Origin: Rubrobacter sp.
GTDB taxonomy: Bacteria > Actinomycetota > Rubrobacteria > Rubrobacterales > Rubrobacteraceae
Assembly: GCA_013695335.1 (NCBI GenBank)
Contig: JACDAR010000118.1
Coordinates: forward strand, 1-5,721
Reading direction: 5' to 3'
Length of the DNA: 5,721 bases
This document shows positions 1 through 5,051 of this stretch, piece by piece. Within the stretch, counting starts at the first letter, position 1; each line of letters begins with the position of its first letter. Below the pieces are notes generated by a model. It was not told the origin of the DNA and searched no databases. It saw nothing but the letters and a program-made list of their open reading frames with translations. A program made the translations under genes and the position numbers.

Positions 1-1
1 T

Positions 2-778
2 TCATGCCGCGCTTTCGGTGGGGAGCTCTGCCTGTAGAAATTCCTCCCAGGTGATCATGCCGTACCGATTATCCGGGCAAACTATCGCGCCTTCGCGGAA
101 GGCTCGGGCCGTCTTGCCTGGGAACGGTAGCCTCACGATGCGCTTGCTGCTACCCTTGACATCGAGGTAGGTCCGCACGGCGTCCTCCAGCGGCGCAACC
201 TCGGGGCCGCCGATGTCGGGGGCGCGCCCGGCTGGCTCAGAGAGCGCGAGTTTCACCATGCGATCCGCGACCTCCCCCGAGTCGATTGGCTGGCCGAGGA
301 AACCGAAAGGGAGCGGTATGACCGGCAACCGGTCGAGGAACCGCACAGCCAAAAAGATAAGATCATGGAACTGCGTGGCCCTCAAGATGGTGTGCGGGAC
401 AGGTGAATCTGCGACGACGCGCTCGGTCTCCAGTTTGATGTCGTAGTACGGGTACGAAGCAGCGCCGTCTATGCCGACTATGGAGATGTATAGACAGTGG
501 GATACCCCAGCCCTCGCAGCGATGCGTAGCATGTTATCCGTCCCCCCGACATCCACCAGCTCTGGCTTGCGGAACGGGCTGGTGGCGCAGTGGACTATGG
601 TGTCAACGCCGCGCACGGCCCGCTCCAGCCCCTCGCCCGTCAGCAAATCTCCATGAACCGTTCCCGGTTTCCCGCTGCGGCTCATGACCCGCACCCCTGC
701 CCCAGCCGAACGCAACCGCTCCGCCACCTGGCGTCCGAGCACGCCGGTCCCTCCGGTAACGAGTATCTCCACGCTCAT
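2..778 (-). CDS. NmrA-like / atypical SDR-family NAD(P)-binding oxidoreductase (epimerase-like)
   Basis: A complete 258-residue Rossmann-fold protein. The N-terminal beta strand runs into the nucleotide-binding loop TGGTGVLG at residues 8-15 (TGxxGxxG type). A YYDIK motif at 111-115 gives the Tyr-x-x-x-Lys pair used by extended and atypical SDRs. The stretch around residues 94-136 (CLYISIVGID, then TILRATQFHD) is typical of proteins annotated as NmrA-like or SDR_a5 epimerase/dehydratase-type oxidoreductases. The substrate cannot be told from sequence. The protein is probably cytosolic. The start ATG overlaps the stop of the oxidoreductase gene as ATGA (778-775) and has a strong ribosome-binding site, AAAGGAGGG (complement of 785-793), 6 nt upstream. 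It is the last gene of the leftward sigma factor operon, and an 'epimerase' is one of the classical ECF41 partner types. Family assignment is secure; the reaction is unknown. Confidence 0.93.
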   Translation of the reverse strand: MSVEILVTGGTGVLGRQVAERLRSAGAGVRVMSRSGKPGTVHGDLLTGEGLERAVRGVDTIVHCATSPFRKPELVDVGGTDNMLRIAARAGVSHCLYISIVGIDGAASYPYYDIKLETERVVADSPVPHTILRATQFHDLIFLAVRFLDRLPVIPLPFGFLGQPIDSGEVADRMVKLALSEPAGRAPDIGGPEVAPLEDAVRTYLDVKGSSKRIVRLPFPGKTARAFREGAIVCPDNRYGMITWEEFLQAELPTESAA

Positions 779-1188
779 GCCACACCCTCCTTTGTGCTTT
801 CGGCGGTCAGGTTGTCGTGTGGGATCAGCTCGAAGTGTACGGTCTCGTAGCCGCGCAGACGGTGCGCCATCGGGACGAGAAAGCGGTGCATGATCGGGTG
901 TTTACGAGCCAGTAACCTCGCCGCGTGAGTCGCCTCATCAGGTTTCAGCACCCTGACGTGGCCCCGTATCGCTGGTCCTGTGGGCTTTCCGAGCGCGGTT
1001 GAAGGTGAGATCCGGACCTCCGAGTTGTTGCGGATGCGCTTCATCTTCCCCGATGTGGACCAGGTTCGGAAATAAGCGTGATCTCCCTCGACGACTATGC
1101 TCACAGGCGTGCCGACTGGTGTGCCGTCGCGACGGAACGTGGTCAACAGCGCGGCCCACTGGCTGATGAACGGTTCCAGGACTTTCAT
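775..1188 (-). CDS. PPOX class F420-dependent oxidoreductase (pyridoxamine 5'-phosphate oxidase-like fold)
   Basis: A 137-residue split-barrel protein. The segment at residues 13-30 (ALLTTFRRDGTPVGTPVS), the strand 'AYFRTWSTSGKMKRIR' at 38-53 and the basic RI-SP...GKPTGP stretch at 59-72 are hallmarks of the small actinobacterial PPOX-like oxidoreductases that use F420 (FMN in some relatives). Members reduce small electrophilic or aromatic substrates; the substrate here is unknown. The length fits the family. The ATG at 1188 was chosen because it starts just before the conserved N-terminus, has GGAGGAGG (complement of 1196-1203) 7 nt upstream, and overlaps the sigma stop as ATGA. An upstream in-frame extension to 1401 exists, but it lies antisense-frame within the sigma gene and is Arg-rich filler. 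The gene is translationally coupled on both sides (sigma gene before, SDR after). It fits the 'oxidoreductase' partner expected next to an ECF41 sigma factor. Confidence 0.92.
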   Translation of the reverse strand: MKVLEPFISQWAALLTTFRRDGTPVGTPVSIVVEGDHAYFRTWSTSGKMKRIRNNSEVRISPSTALGKPTGPAIRGHVRVLKPDEATHAARLLARKHPIMHRFLVPMAHRLRGYETVHFELIPHDNLTAESTKEGVA

Positions 1189-2129
1189 CGTTCTACCTCC
1201 TCCAGCGGTGGGATGTTCTCCAGCTTCTCCGGGTTCACGACGAAGTGGATGGCCCGGATACTTTCTCCTTCGACTTCCAGCGTCACGACGCTCTGGGGGC
1301 TGCCATCCGCGTAGTATCCGACGGCGCCGGGACGGCCGTTGACCGAGGCAGTTCGGAAGGTAAGTCCGGGCGGGGTTTTCTGCAGAATCCCTGCGAACCA
1401 CCGGATAACCTTATCCGCGCCCCTGATGGGGTTGAGTGCGGCCCTGACCTTGCCCCCGCCATCGGACCAGAGGATCACATCTTCAGAAAGGAGTGAGACG
1501 AGGGCTTCCATGTCGCCGCCCGCGCAAGCCTGGAGGAAGCTCTCCATCAAACGCTCCTCCTGCTCCTGCGATGCCTCGAAGCGGGGACGGCGGGCCGCTA
1601 CGGACTGGCGGGCGCGGCGTGAGATCTGACGGCAGTTCTCCTCGCTCTTGCCGACGAGCCGCGAGACCTCACCGTAATCGTAGTCGAAGACCTCGCGCAG
1701 CAGGAACACCGCCCGCTCCGTGGGCGTCAGGCTTTCGAGCAACACCATGAAAGCCATAGAGAGCGACTCTTCGAGGATCGCCGCTTCGGCTGGCGCATCC
1801 GCCCCCTCTCCTTCCGTCAGGATAGGCTCGGGCAGCCAGGCCCCAATGTACTCCTCGCGCCTGACGCGGGCCGATCTCAACTGGTCAATGGAGAGCCGGG
1901 TGACGACAGCCGAGAGATACGCCCTGGGCGAACGCACCTCCTCTTCCGTACGCTGCCACCGCAGATACGCCTCCTGGAGAACATCCTCGGCGTCGGCCAC
2001 GCTGCCCAGCATCCGGTAGGCGATGGAGAACAGCAGCCGCCTATGCCTGTCGAAATCCCCGGTCTTGTCCATATCTGCCTCGCTTCGCGTCCCTGTGCCA
2101 GCCTGTGGTTCCGCCTCGTTCGCCCTCAC
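1185..2129 (-). CDS. sigJ: ECF41-family (SigJ-type) RNA polymerase sigma factor with fused SnoaL-like regulatory domain
   Basis: A 314-residue sigma factor. Region 2 lies at about residues 28-92 (HRRLLFSIAYRMLGSVADAEDVLQE) and region 4 at about 125-178 (LTPTERAVFLLREVFDYDYGEVSRLVGKS). A SnoaL/NTF2-like domain follows at about 190-305. The three signature motifs reported for ECF41 are present: WLPEP in the linker (98-102), DGGGK (223-227; DGGGR-like) and NPEKL near the C-terminus (299-303; NPDKL-like). In this group the C-terminal domain contacts the sigma core and replaces a separate anti-sigma factor; none is encoded nearby. The GTG at 2129 has AAAGGA (complement of 2137-2142) 7 nt upstream and a well-placed upstream promoter. 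The ATG at 2072 (295 residues, GAGG upstream) is a real alternative, because family homology begins only after it. First gene of a three-gene coupled operon; probably autoregulated. The sigJ name follows common usage for this architecture, not proven orthology. Confidence 0.95.
   Translation of the reverse strand: MRANEAEPQAGTGTRSEADMDKTGDFDRHRRLLFSIAYRMLGSVADAEDVLQEAYLRWQRTEEEVRSPRAYLSAVVTRLSIDQLRSARVRREEYIGAWLPEPILTEGEGADAPAEAAILEESLSMAFMVLLESLTPTERAVFLLREVFDYDYGEVSRLVGKSEENCRQISRRARQSVAARRPRFEASQEQEERLMESFLQACAGGDMEALVSLLSEDVILWSDGGGKVRAALNPIRGADKVIRWFAGILQKTPPGLTFRTASVNGRPGAVGYYADGSPQSVVTLEVEGESIRAIHFVVNPEKLENIPPLEEVER
1189..1203 (-). promoter_or_regulatory. Strong ribosome-binding site of the PPOX oxidoreductase gene
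   Basis: Read on the minus strand this is GGAGGAGG (1203-1196) followed by a 7-nt spacer and the ATG at 1188. It lies within the last codons of the sigma factor gene. It fixes the oxidoreductase start inside the longer open frame and implies translation coupled to, but not wholly dependent on, the sigma gene. Confidence 0.8.
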
Positions 2130-2161
2130 GTTCCATTCCTTTCATTGTTCCCTATTCAAGA

Positions 2162-2188
2162 GACGAAGGAGCGAAGTCAATCGTGACA
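2162..2188 (-). promoter_or_regulatory. Putative ECF41-type autoregulated promoter of the sigma operon
   Basis: On the minus strand, TGTCAC (2188-2183) is followed after exactly 17 nt by CGTC (2165-2162). This matches the reported ECF41 target promoter, a TGTCACA-like -35 and a CGTC -10. Transcription would start near 2154-2156, giving a short leader of about 25 nt that holds the AAAGGA ribosome-binding site before the GTG at 2129. A TTGACT hexamer (complement of 2175-2180) sits inside the spacer and could serve as a housekeeping -35, but no convincing -10 follows it. The motif match is seen directly; recognition by this sigma factor is inferred from the family. Confidence 0.62.
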
Positions 2189-2223
2189 AAGCGAAACCCA
2201 TCACATTGGCCGCAACTTTCAAC

Positions 2224-2252
2224 TTGTACGCGAAAGCGTATTTGCGTATGGT
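2224..2252 (+). promoter_or_regulatory. Candidate rightward promoter/operator for the MFS gene
   Basis: TTGTAC (2224-2229) and TATGGT (2247-2252) are separated by 17 nt, a weak housekeeping-type -35/-10 pair. The spacer holds the inverted repeat TACGC-GAAA-GCGTA (2227-2240), followed 3 nt later by another GCGTA (2244-2248). The two GCGTAT units therefore repeat with an 8-bp period. Such a layout would suit a repressor or activator site. The hexamers are poor matches, so this is tentative. No TGTCAC...CGTC motif was seen on the plus strand here, so the transporter does not look like a direct target of the neighbouring sigma factor. Confidence 0.3.
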
Positions 2253-2295
2253 TTCGGGGTGAGATCTCTCTCGATCACCGAACTCGACGCATAAC

Positions 2296-3459
2296 TTGGA
2301 AGTTCCCGCGGAACTCGGCGGCCGGTTGCGGCTGCTCAGGGCGGCGGCGTTTCTAAGCACCTTCGACCGCTTCACCATCGCCCCGATGCTCGTTACCATC
2401 GCGGCCGACCTCGACGTATCGCTCGCGGAGGTCGCGGTGGCGGCAAGCACCTACTTCCTGCTGTACGGCCTGATGCAGCCGGTATGGGGGATGCTGTCGG
2501 ATAGGATCGGACGCGTCACGGTCATCCGGCTCACCCTTGTGGCAGTTCTCGTGCCCGGCCTGCTCTCGGCCTTCGCGCCGAACCTCGCCACGCTCATCGT
2601 GGGGCGGGCGCTTGCTGGCGGGCTCTTCGCCGCGATCATCCCGGCTTCACTGGTGTACATCGGGGATACAGTACCGATCTCCACCCGCCAGAAAGCCCTC
2701 GCAGACCAGCTCGCAACCAGCGCCGTGGCGACAGCACTCGCCACCGTGACAGCGGGTATCGCAGCGTACCTGGATCTCTGGCGGCTCGCCTTCGCAGCTC
2801 CCGTTCTCGCCTCGGCCACGCTCGGCCTGCTGTTCATCAGACGGCTGCCCGAGCCTGAGCATGGTGACGGGGATGCTGGCATACTCGCGCGCCTCGTCAC
2901 CGTATTCAGGAAACCGTGGGCGCTCCTGGTTGTACTGTTCGCGCTCATCGAGGGTGGTGTGATCCTGGGTTTCCTGACGTACCTCGCGCCCGCGCTGGAG
3001 AACCAGGGTTTCAGTTCAGCCGCCTCCGGCCTCGCCGTCGGGCTGTACGGCGTCGCCACGCTGGTGTGGACCCGTATTCTGAAGAGGGTCTCTGATCGCG
3101 TCGGGGCGCACGTGCTGCTCATCATGGGTGGTGCGCTGCTCGTGGCTGGTTACGCGGCTGGTGCGTTGGAGCAGAACCTGATCGGCATCTCGCTAGCTGC
3201 CGTGTTCGTCGGCGGTGGTTTCGCGTTCATGCACTCCACGCTCCAGACGTGGGCCACCGAAGTCGTGCCAGAGGCCCGGGCCACCATGATCTCACTTTTC
3301 GCCGCAGCCCTCTTTACGGGAAGCGGCCTCGCCACCAGCGCCGCCGCGCCATTGGCCCAGGATGACCTGTTCAGCCTCCTCTTCACCATCGCGGCCCTGA
3401 TCGCACTTCCCCTCGGCCTCATCGCCGGCTTCTCCCGCCGCCGCTACGGCCGGAAATGA
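2296..3459 (+). CDS. Major facilitator superfamily (MFS) transporter, DHA1-like exporter type
   Basis: A 387-residue, strongly hydrophobic protein with about 12 transmembrane helices in two halves, near the usual ~400-residue MFS length. MFS motif A appears in the loop after helix 2 as GMLSDRIGR (65-73), and a degenerate copy lies in the second half near 260-272 (RILKRVSDRVGAH). The central loop is short and charged (about 182-206). The overall look is of a proton-coupled drug/metabolite efflux carrier of the 12-helix class; the substrate is unknown. The start is a TTG at 2296. The in-frame stop at 2260-2262 leaves no ATG or GTG before helix 1, and the first internal ATG (codon 31) would delete that helix. 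No clear Shine-Dalgarno sequence precedes the TTG; another TTG at 2326 is possible. The gene is divergent from the ECF41 operon and convergent with the Uma2 gene, so it is a single-gene unit. Confidence 0.9.
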   Translation: MEVPAELGGRLRLLRAAAFLSTFDRFTIAPMLVTIAADLDVSLAEVAVAASTYFLLYGLMQPVWGMLSDRIGRVTVIRLTLVAVLVPGLLSAFAPNLATLIVGRALAGGLFAAIIPASLVYIGDTVPISTRQKALADQLATSAVATALATVTAGIAAYLDLWRLAFAAPVLASATLGLLFIRRLPEPEHGDGDAGILARLVTVFRKPWALLVVLFALIEGGVILGFLTYLAPALENQGFSSAASGLAVGLYGVATLVWTRILKRVSDRVGAHVLLIMGGALLVAGYAAGALEQNLIGISLAAVFVGGGFAFMHSTLQTWATEVVPEARATMISLFAAALFTGSGLATSAAAPLAQDDLFSLLFTIAALIALPLGLIAGFSRRRYGRK

Positions 3460-3491
3460 AGTCGAAACCGGGTGGAGAGTTCGGTGCGTCT

Positions 3492-3595
3492 GTGCGTCGT
3501 GAGATCGTAAGTCGTGAGTAGTTGGTCGCATTTTTCTTCTCGACTTACGATTTACGAAGTGAGCGCGGAACGCGAGCGCCTCACGACTTACGCAC
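3492..3595. repeat. Modular direct/inverted repeat array between convergent genes
   Basis: This gene-free gap is built from variants of CGTAAGTCGTGAG. The 13-mer CGTAAGTCGTGAG (3506-3518) recurs as an exact inverted copy at 3580-3592. ATCGTAAGTCG (3504-3514) has an exact 11-bp inverted copy at 3541-3551. A shortened direct copy, GTGCGTCGTGAG, lies at 3492-3503, and a degenerate unit, TTTACGAAGTGAG, at 3551-3563. GTGAGCGC (3559-3566) can also pair with GCGC-C-TCAC (3576-3584) as a hairpin with one bulged base. The array could fold into alternative stem-loops and act as a bidirectional terminator or RNA-stabilising element for the MFS and Uma2 transcripts. It could equally be a dispersed intergenic repeat of the REP/MITE kind. 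No reading frame here looks coding. Confidence 0.65.
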
Positions 3596-3606
3596 CAGAA
3601 CGGGGT

Positions 3607-3622
3607 GAGTTCGCCCGAACTC
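3607..3622. repeat. Perfect short hairpin at the 3' end of the Uma2 gene
   Basis: GAGTTC (3607-3612), loop GCCC, then GAACTC (3617-3622) form a perfect 6-bp stem touching the Uma2 stop codon (complement of 3622-3624). On the minus strand no U-run follows, so it is not a convincing intrinsic terminator on its own. It may mark the 3' end of the transcript together with the adjacent repeat array. Confidence 0.4.
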
Positions 3623-4203
3623 TAACGGGAGGGGATTATCTGCGCGAGATCCAGGGCGAGTCCCTGAACGGTGGCTGAGACTATCCTCTCGCCACGCCCT
3701 ACGCGGTGGGTGGACCTGTAACCCTGTGGACCGGGGTCTGAGTACACTTCCATCAGGTCGTCTCTGAGGTTCGCGATCCAGACCTCCTGGATGCCGGCCT
3801 CACCGTACCAGGGCAGCTTCACGTTACGGTCGAATTCCAGCGAGCTTTCGGCAACCTCCACGGCGAGTGCCACTTCGTCAGGGATGGGCAAGCGGCCCGC
3901 AGCCAGCCCCCCGTCAAGGAGAACGACATCGGGTTGCGGCTCACCATGCTCCCCGAGGGCGATAGGGTTCTGTGCATCTACCAGGTAGCGATCACCAACG
4001 AGGCCAGGGAGTATGTTGATGAGTTGCCGCACGCAGTGGGCATGACGCCAACTGATGGGGGTCATCTCCACCACCTCCCCGTCTATAAGCTCCACCCGGT
4101 CGTCTTCGGCGAAGATCCCGGCCTCACCCATCCTGTGGTACTCCCCGACCGTGAAGCGGTGTTTGACGGCGCTCATGGCATCCTGTGTTCTTGCCTGTTC
4201 CAT
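3622..4203 (-). CDS. Uma2 family (DUF820) PD-(D/E)XK nuclease-fold protein
   Basis: A 193-residue protein with the Uma2/DUF820 layout. The N-terminal signature FTVGEYHRMGEAGI is at 17-30 and RVELIDGEVVEMTPI at 36-50. QPDVVLLDG (90-98) carries the motif Asp92. AVEVAESSLEFDRNVKLPWYG (114-134) has the E-x-x-E and Lys129 positions of a PD-(D/E)XK active site, followed by GIQEVWIANL. Key residues look intact, so a nuclease fold with a competent centre is plausible. The biological role of this family, usually present in many copies in cyanobacteria and some actinobacteria and chloroflexi, is unsettled. The ATG at 4203 sits 7 nt after a TATAAT box, as expected for a leaderless mRNA. The ATG at 4176 (184 residues), with AGGA 4 nt upstream, is the alternative. 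The gene stands alone, convergent with the MFS gene. Confidence 0.93.
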   Translation of the reverse strand: MEQARTQDAMSAVKHRFTVGEYHRMGEAGIFAEDDRVELIDGEVVEMTPISWRHAHCVRQLINILPGLVGDRYLVDAQNPIALGEHGEPQPDVVLLDGGLAAGRLPIPDEVALAVEVAESSLEFDRNVKLPWYGEAGIQEVWIANLRDDLMEVYSDPGPQGYRSTHRVGRGERIVSATVQGLALDLAQIIPSR

Positions 4204-4210
4204 GCCCCGG

Positions 4211-4216
4211 ATTATA
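4211..4216 (-). promoter_or_regulatory. -10 box of a probable leaderless promoter for the Uma2 gene
   Basis: The complement of this hexamer is a perfect TATAAT ending 7 nt before the ATG at 4203, which puts the expected transcription start at or next to that ATG. No good -35 is seen at 17-18 nt; the position (about 4234-4239) reads GGCGTC and falls inside the inverted repeat at 4229-4260. Initiation at the box would give either a leaderless message or, for the ATG at 4176, a 27-nt leader containing AGGA. Confidence 0.5.
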
Positions 4217-4228
4217 CGTGAACGGAAA

Positions 4229-4260
4229 CTTCGGACGCCGTACCCATACGGCGCTCGAAG
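4229..4260 (-). terminator. 32-bp inverted repeat: hairpin terminator or operator upstream of the Uma2 gene
   Basis: CGCCGTA (4236-4242) and TACGGCG (4247-4253) form a perfect 7-bp stem with a CCCA loop. After a 2x2 mismatch the stem resumes as CTTCG (4229-4233) with CGAAG (4256-4260), so 12 of 14 positions pair. On the minus strand the hairpin is followed by TTTCCGTT, a weak U-tract, so it could end transcripts arriving from the membrane-protein gene, whose stop is about 145 nt upstream. It also covers the -35 position of the Uma2 promoter, where a repressor site would lie. The rest of 4261-4405 holds no gene or motif I can support. Confidence 0.4.
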
Positions 4261-4405
4261 AAAGGAGGGTGGATAGAGGCGAAACGAGGTCCGATACCGC
4301 TGCGACTAGAAATAATCCGCTCATCACACACCGGGAGGCCGTGCAGAAGCACAGCTACATGTCGTTGTCCTGAGATGGATAATGGCTTTGGTAGTGTTGA
4401 GCGAT

Positions 4406-4843
4406 CTATCGATCACGAAGCGCTTGTCTCCTCGCTACGACCCGTCCTGCCACGGATAAGATCAGCAGCAGCGCGAGCGAGAACTCTCCGCCGAGGAAGA
4501 GACCGAGGGCCGTCGGTAGGGAAGGGACATCTATGTTGCCGAAAATATCGGGCTCCAGGAATAGCATGAAGGACGTGACGGGAACTATCCAAAGCAGCGC
4601 GAACAGGACGATCAGGGCTGCGTCGAGCACCCTTAGTAGTGAGTATCTGGATAGCTGCGCTGCGATGTCGAACACGCCGAGCACTGCGGCGGGTAGCCCG
4701 GTCAGTACGACCATGACTATAACGTTTCCGAGCGCATAAGGATTCTCATCTGGCGTGGGGTCTACTCCGTATTTCGAGATCACGTACACCCAGTACCCTA
4801 CAAGGATGATCTGTACGATAACGTATCCAGCAGTAGGGGCCAA
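4406..4843 (-). CDS. Small four-helix integral membrane protein, function unknown
   Basis: A 145-residue hydrophobic protein. Four transmembrane helices are visible at about residues 5-23, 39-58, 71-96 and 113-133, with a charged C-terminal tail (RVVARRQALRDR) that is probably cytosolic by the positive-inside rule. The helix 1-2 loop holds KYGVDPTPDENPYALGN, which looks conserved in style but which I cannot assign to a family. The first usable start is TTG at 4843. It has no spaced Shine-Dalgarno sequence, and the upstream frame is closed by two adjacent TGA codons at 4882-4877. A lost or frameshifted N-terminus is therefore possible, although the first helix seems intact. Codon choice includes more A/T-ending codons than in the flanking metabolic genes. 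It lies downstream of, and in the same direction as, the hydratase/thioesterase pair. Confidence 0.62.
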   Translation of the reverse strand: MAPTAGYVIVQIILVGYWVYVISKYGVDPTPDENPYALGNVIVMVVLTGLPAAVLGVFDIAAQLSRYSLLRVLDAALIVLFALLWIVPVTSFMLFLEPDIFGNIDVPSLPTALGLFLGGEFSLALLLILSVAGRVVARRQALRDR

Positions 4844-4917
4844 CCTCGAAAGCTTTTCGCCTATACCTACGATTGTTCATCACTGTGGGTCATGTTCGCG
4901 TTCGTCATTGACGATCA

Positions 4918-5049
4918 TTATTGTTCTTGCCGGGCTATGTTCTCGGGGTCGCATGCTCCCGCGTATCCTTTGATGCGCTCGATGCGACAATTGCCCGCCA
5001 GGAGGGCGAGCAGAGACTCACCAAACATTAGTCCCCGCCGGAGCTTCAT
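4918..5049 (-). CDS. Doubtful 43-codon ORF immediately downstream of the thioesterase gene
   Basis: Reads MKLRRGLMFGESLLALLAGN (1-20) and continues to a TAA at 4920-4918. The C-terminal half contains CRIERIKGYAGACDPENIAR, a polar stretch that I do not recognise. The ATG at 5049 follows the thioesterase stop by 2 nt (TGAGCATG), a spacing suited to termination-reinitiation. A second in-frame ATG at codon 8 has GGCGGGG just upstream. Its stop overlaps another ATG as TAATG (4920-4916); that 12-codon frame ends at TGA 4882-4880 and lies in the same frame as the membrane protein. This could be a real small protein, a leader-type ORF, or the 5' remnant of a frameshifted gene. Support is limited to position and open frame. 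Confidence 0.3.
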   Translation of the reverse strand: MKLRRGLMFGESLLALLAGNCRIERIKGYAGACDPENIARQEQ

Positions 5050-5051
5050 GC

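Noticed and set aside
1189..1401. In-frame upstream extension of the PPOX oxidoreductase gene to a start at 1401
   Set aside because: It is antisense-frame overlap with the sigma factor C-terminus, Arg-rich and unlike the family. The ATG at 1188 has GGAGGAGG 7 nt upstream and an ATGA overlap.
2151..2180. Housekeeping promoter for the sigma operon starting with TTGACT (complement of 2175-2180)
   Set aside because: A good -35 is present, but no acceptable -10 follows at 16-18 nt (TGAATA is the nearest). The TGTCAC/CGTC pair explains the region better.
2142..2450. Minus-strand 102-codon open frame spanning the divergent intergenic region and the start of the MFS gene
   Set aside because: It overlaps the strongly supported MFS gene, is Ser/Ala/Thr-rich like an antisense shadow, and shows no family motif.
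2451..3125. Long minus-strand open frame inside the MFS gene
   Set aside because: Composition (Ser/Arg/Ala/Pro) is typical of the antisense frame of a GC-rich membrane-protein gene, and the plus-strand protein is clearly real.
3527..3540. T-rich run (TTTTTCTTCT) after the MFS gene as a Rho-independent terminator
   Set aside because: No stable GC hairpin sits immediately before it; the repeat arms that flank it place the run in a loop instead.
4261..4373. Plus-strand AAAGGAGGG followed by GTG at 4269 and a 34-codon frame
   Set aside because: The spacing between the SD and the GTG is essentially zero, no other start lies at a workable distance, and the translation is polar and featureless.
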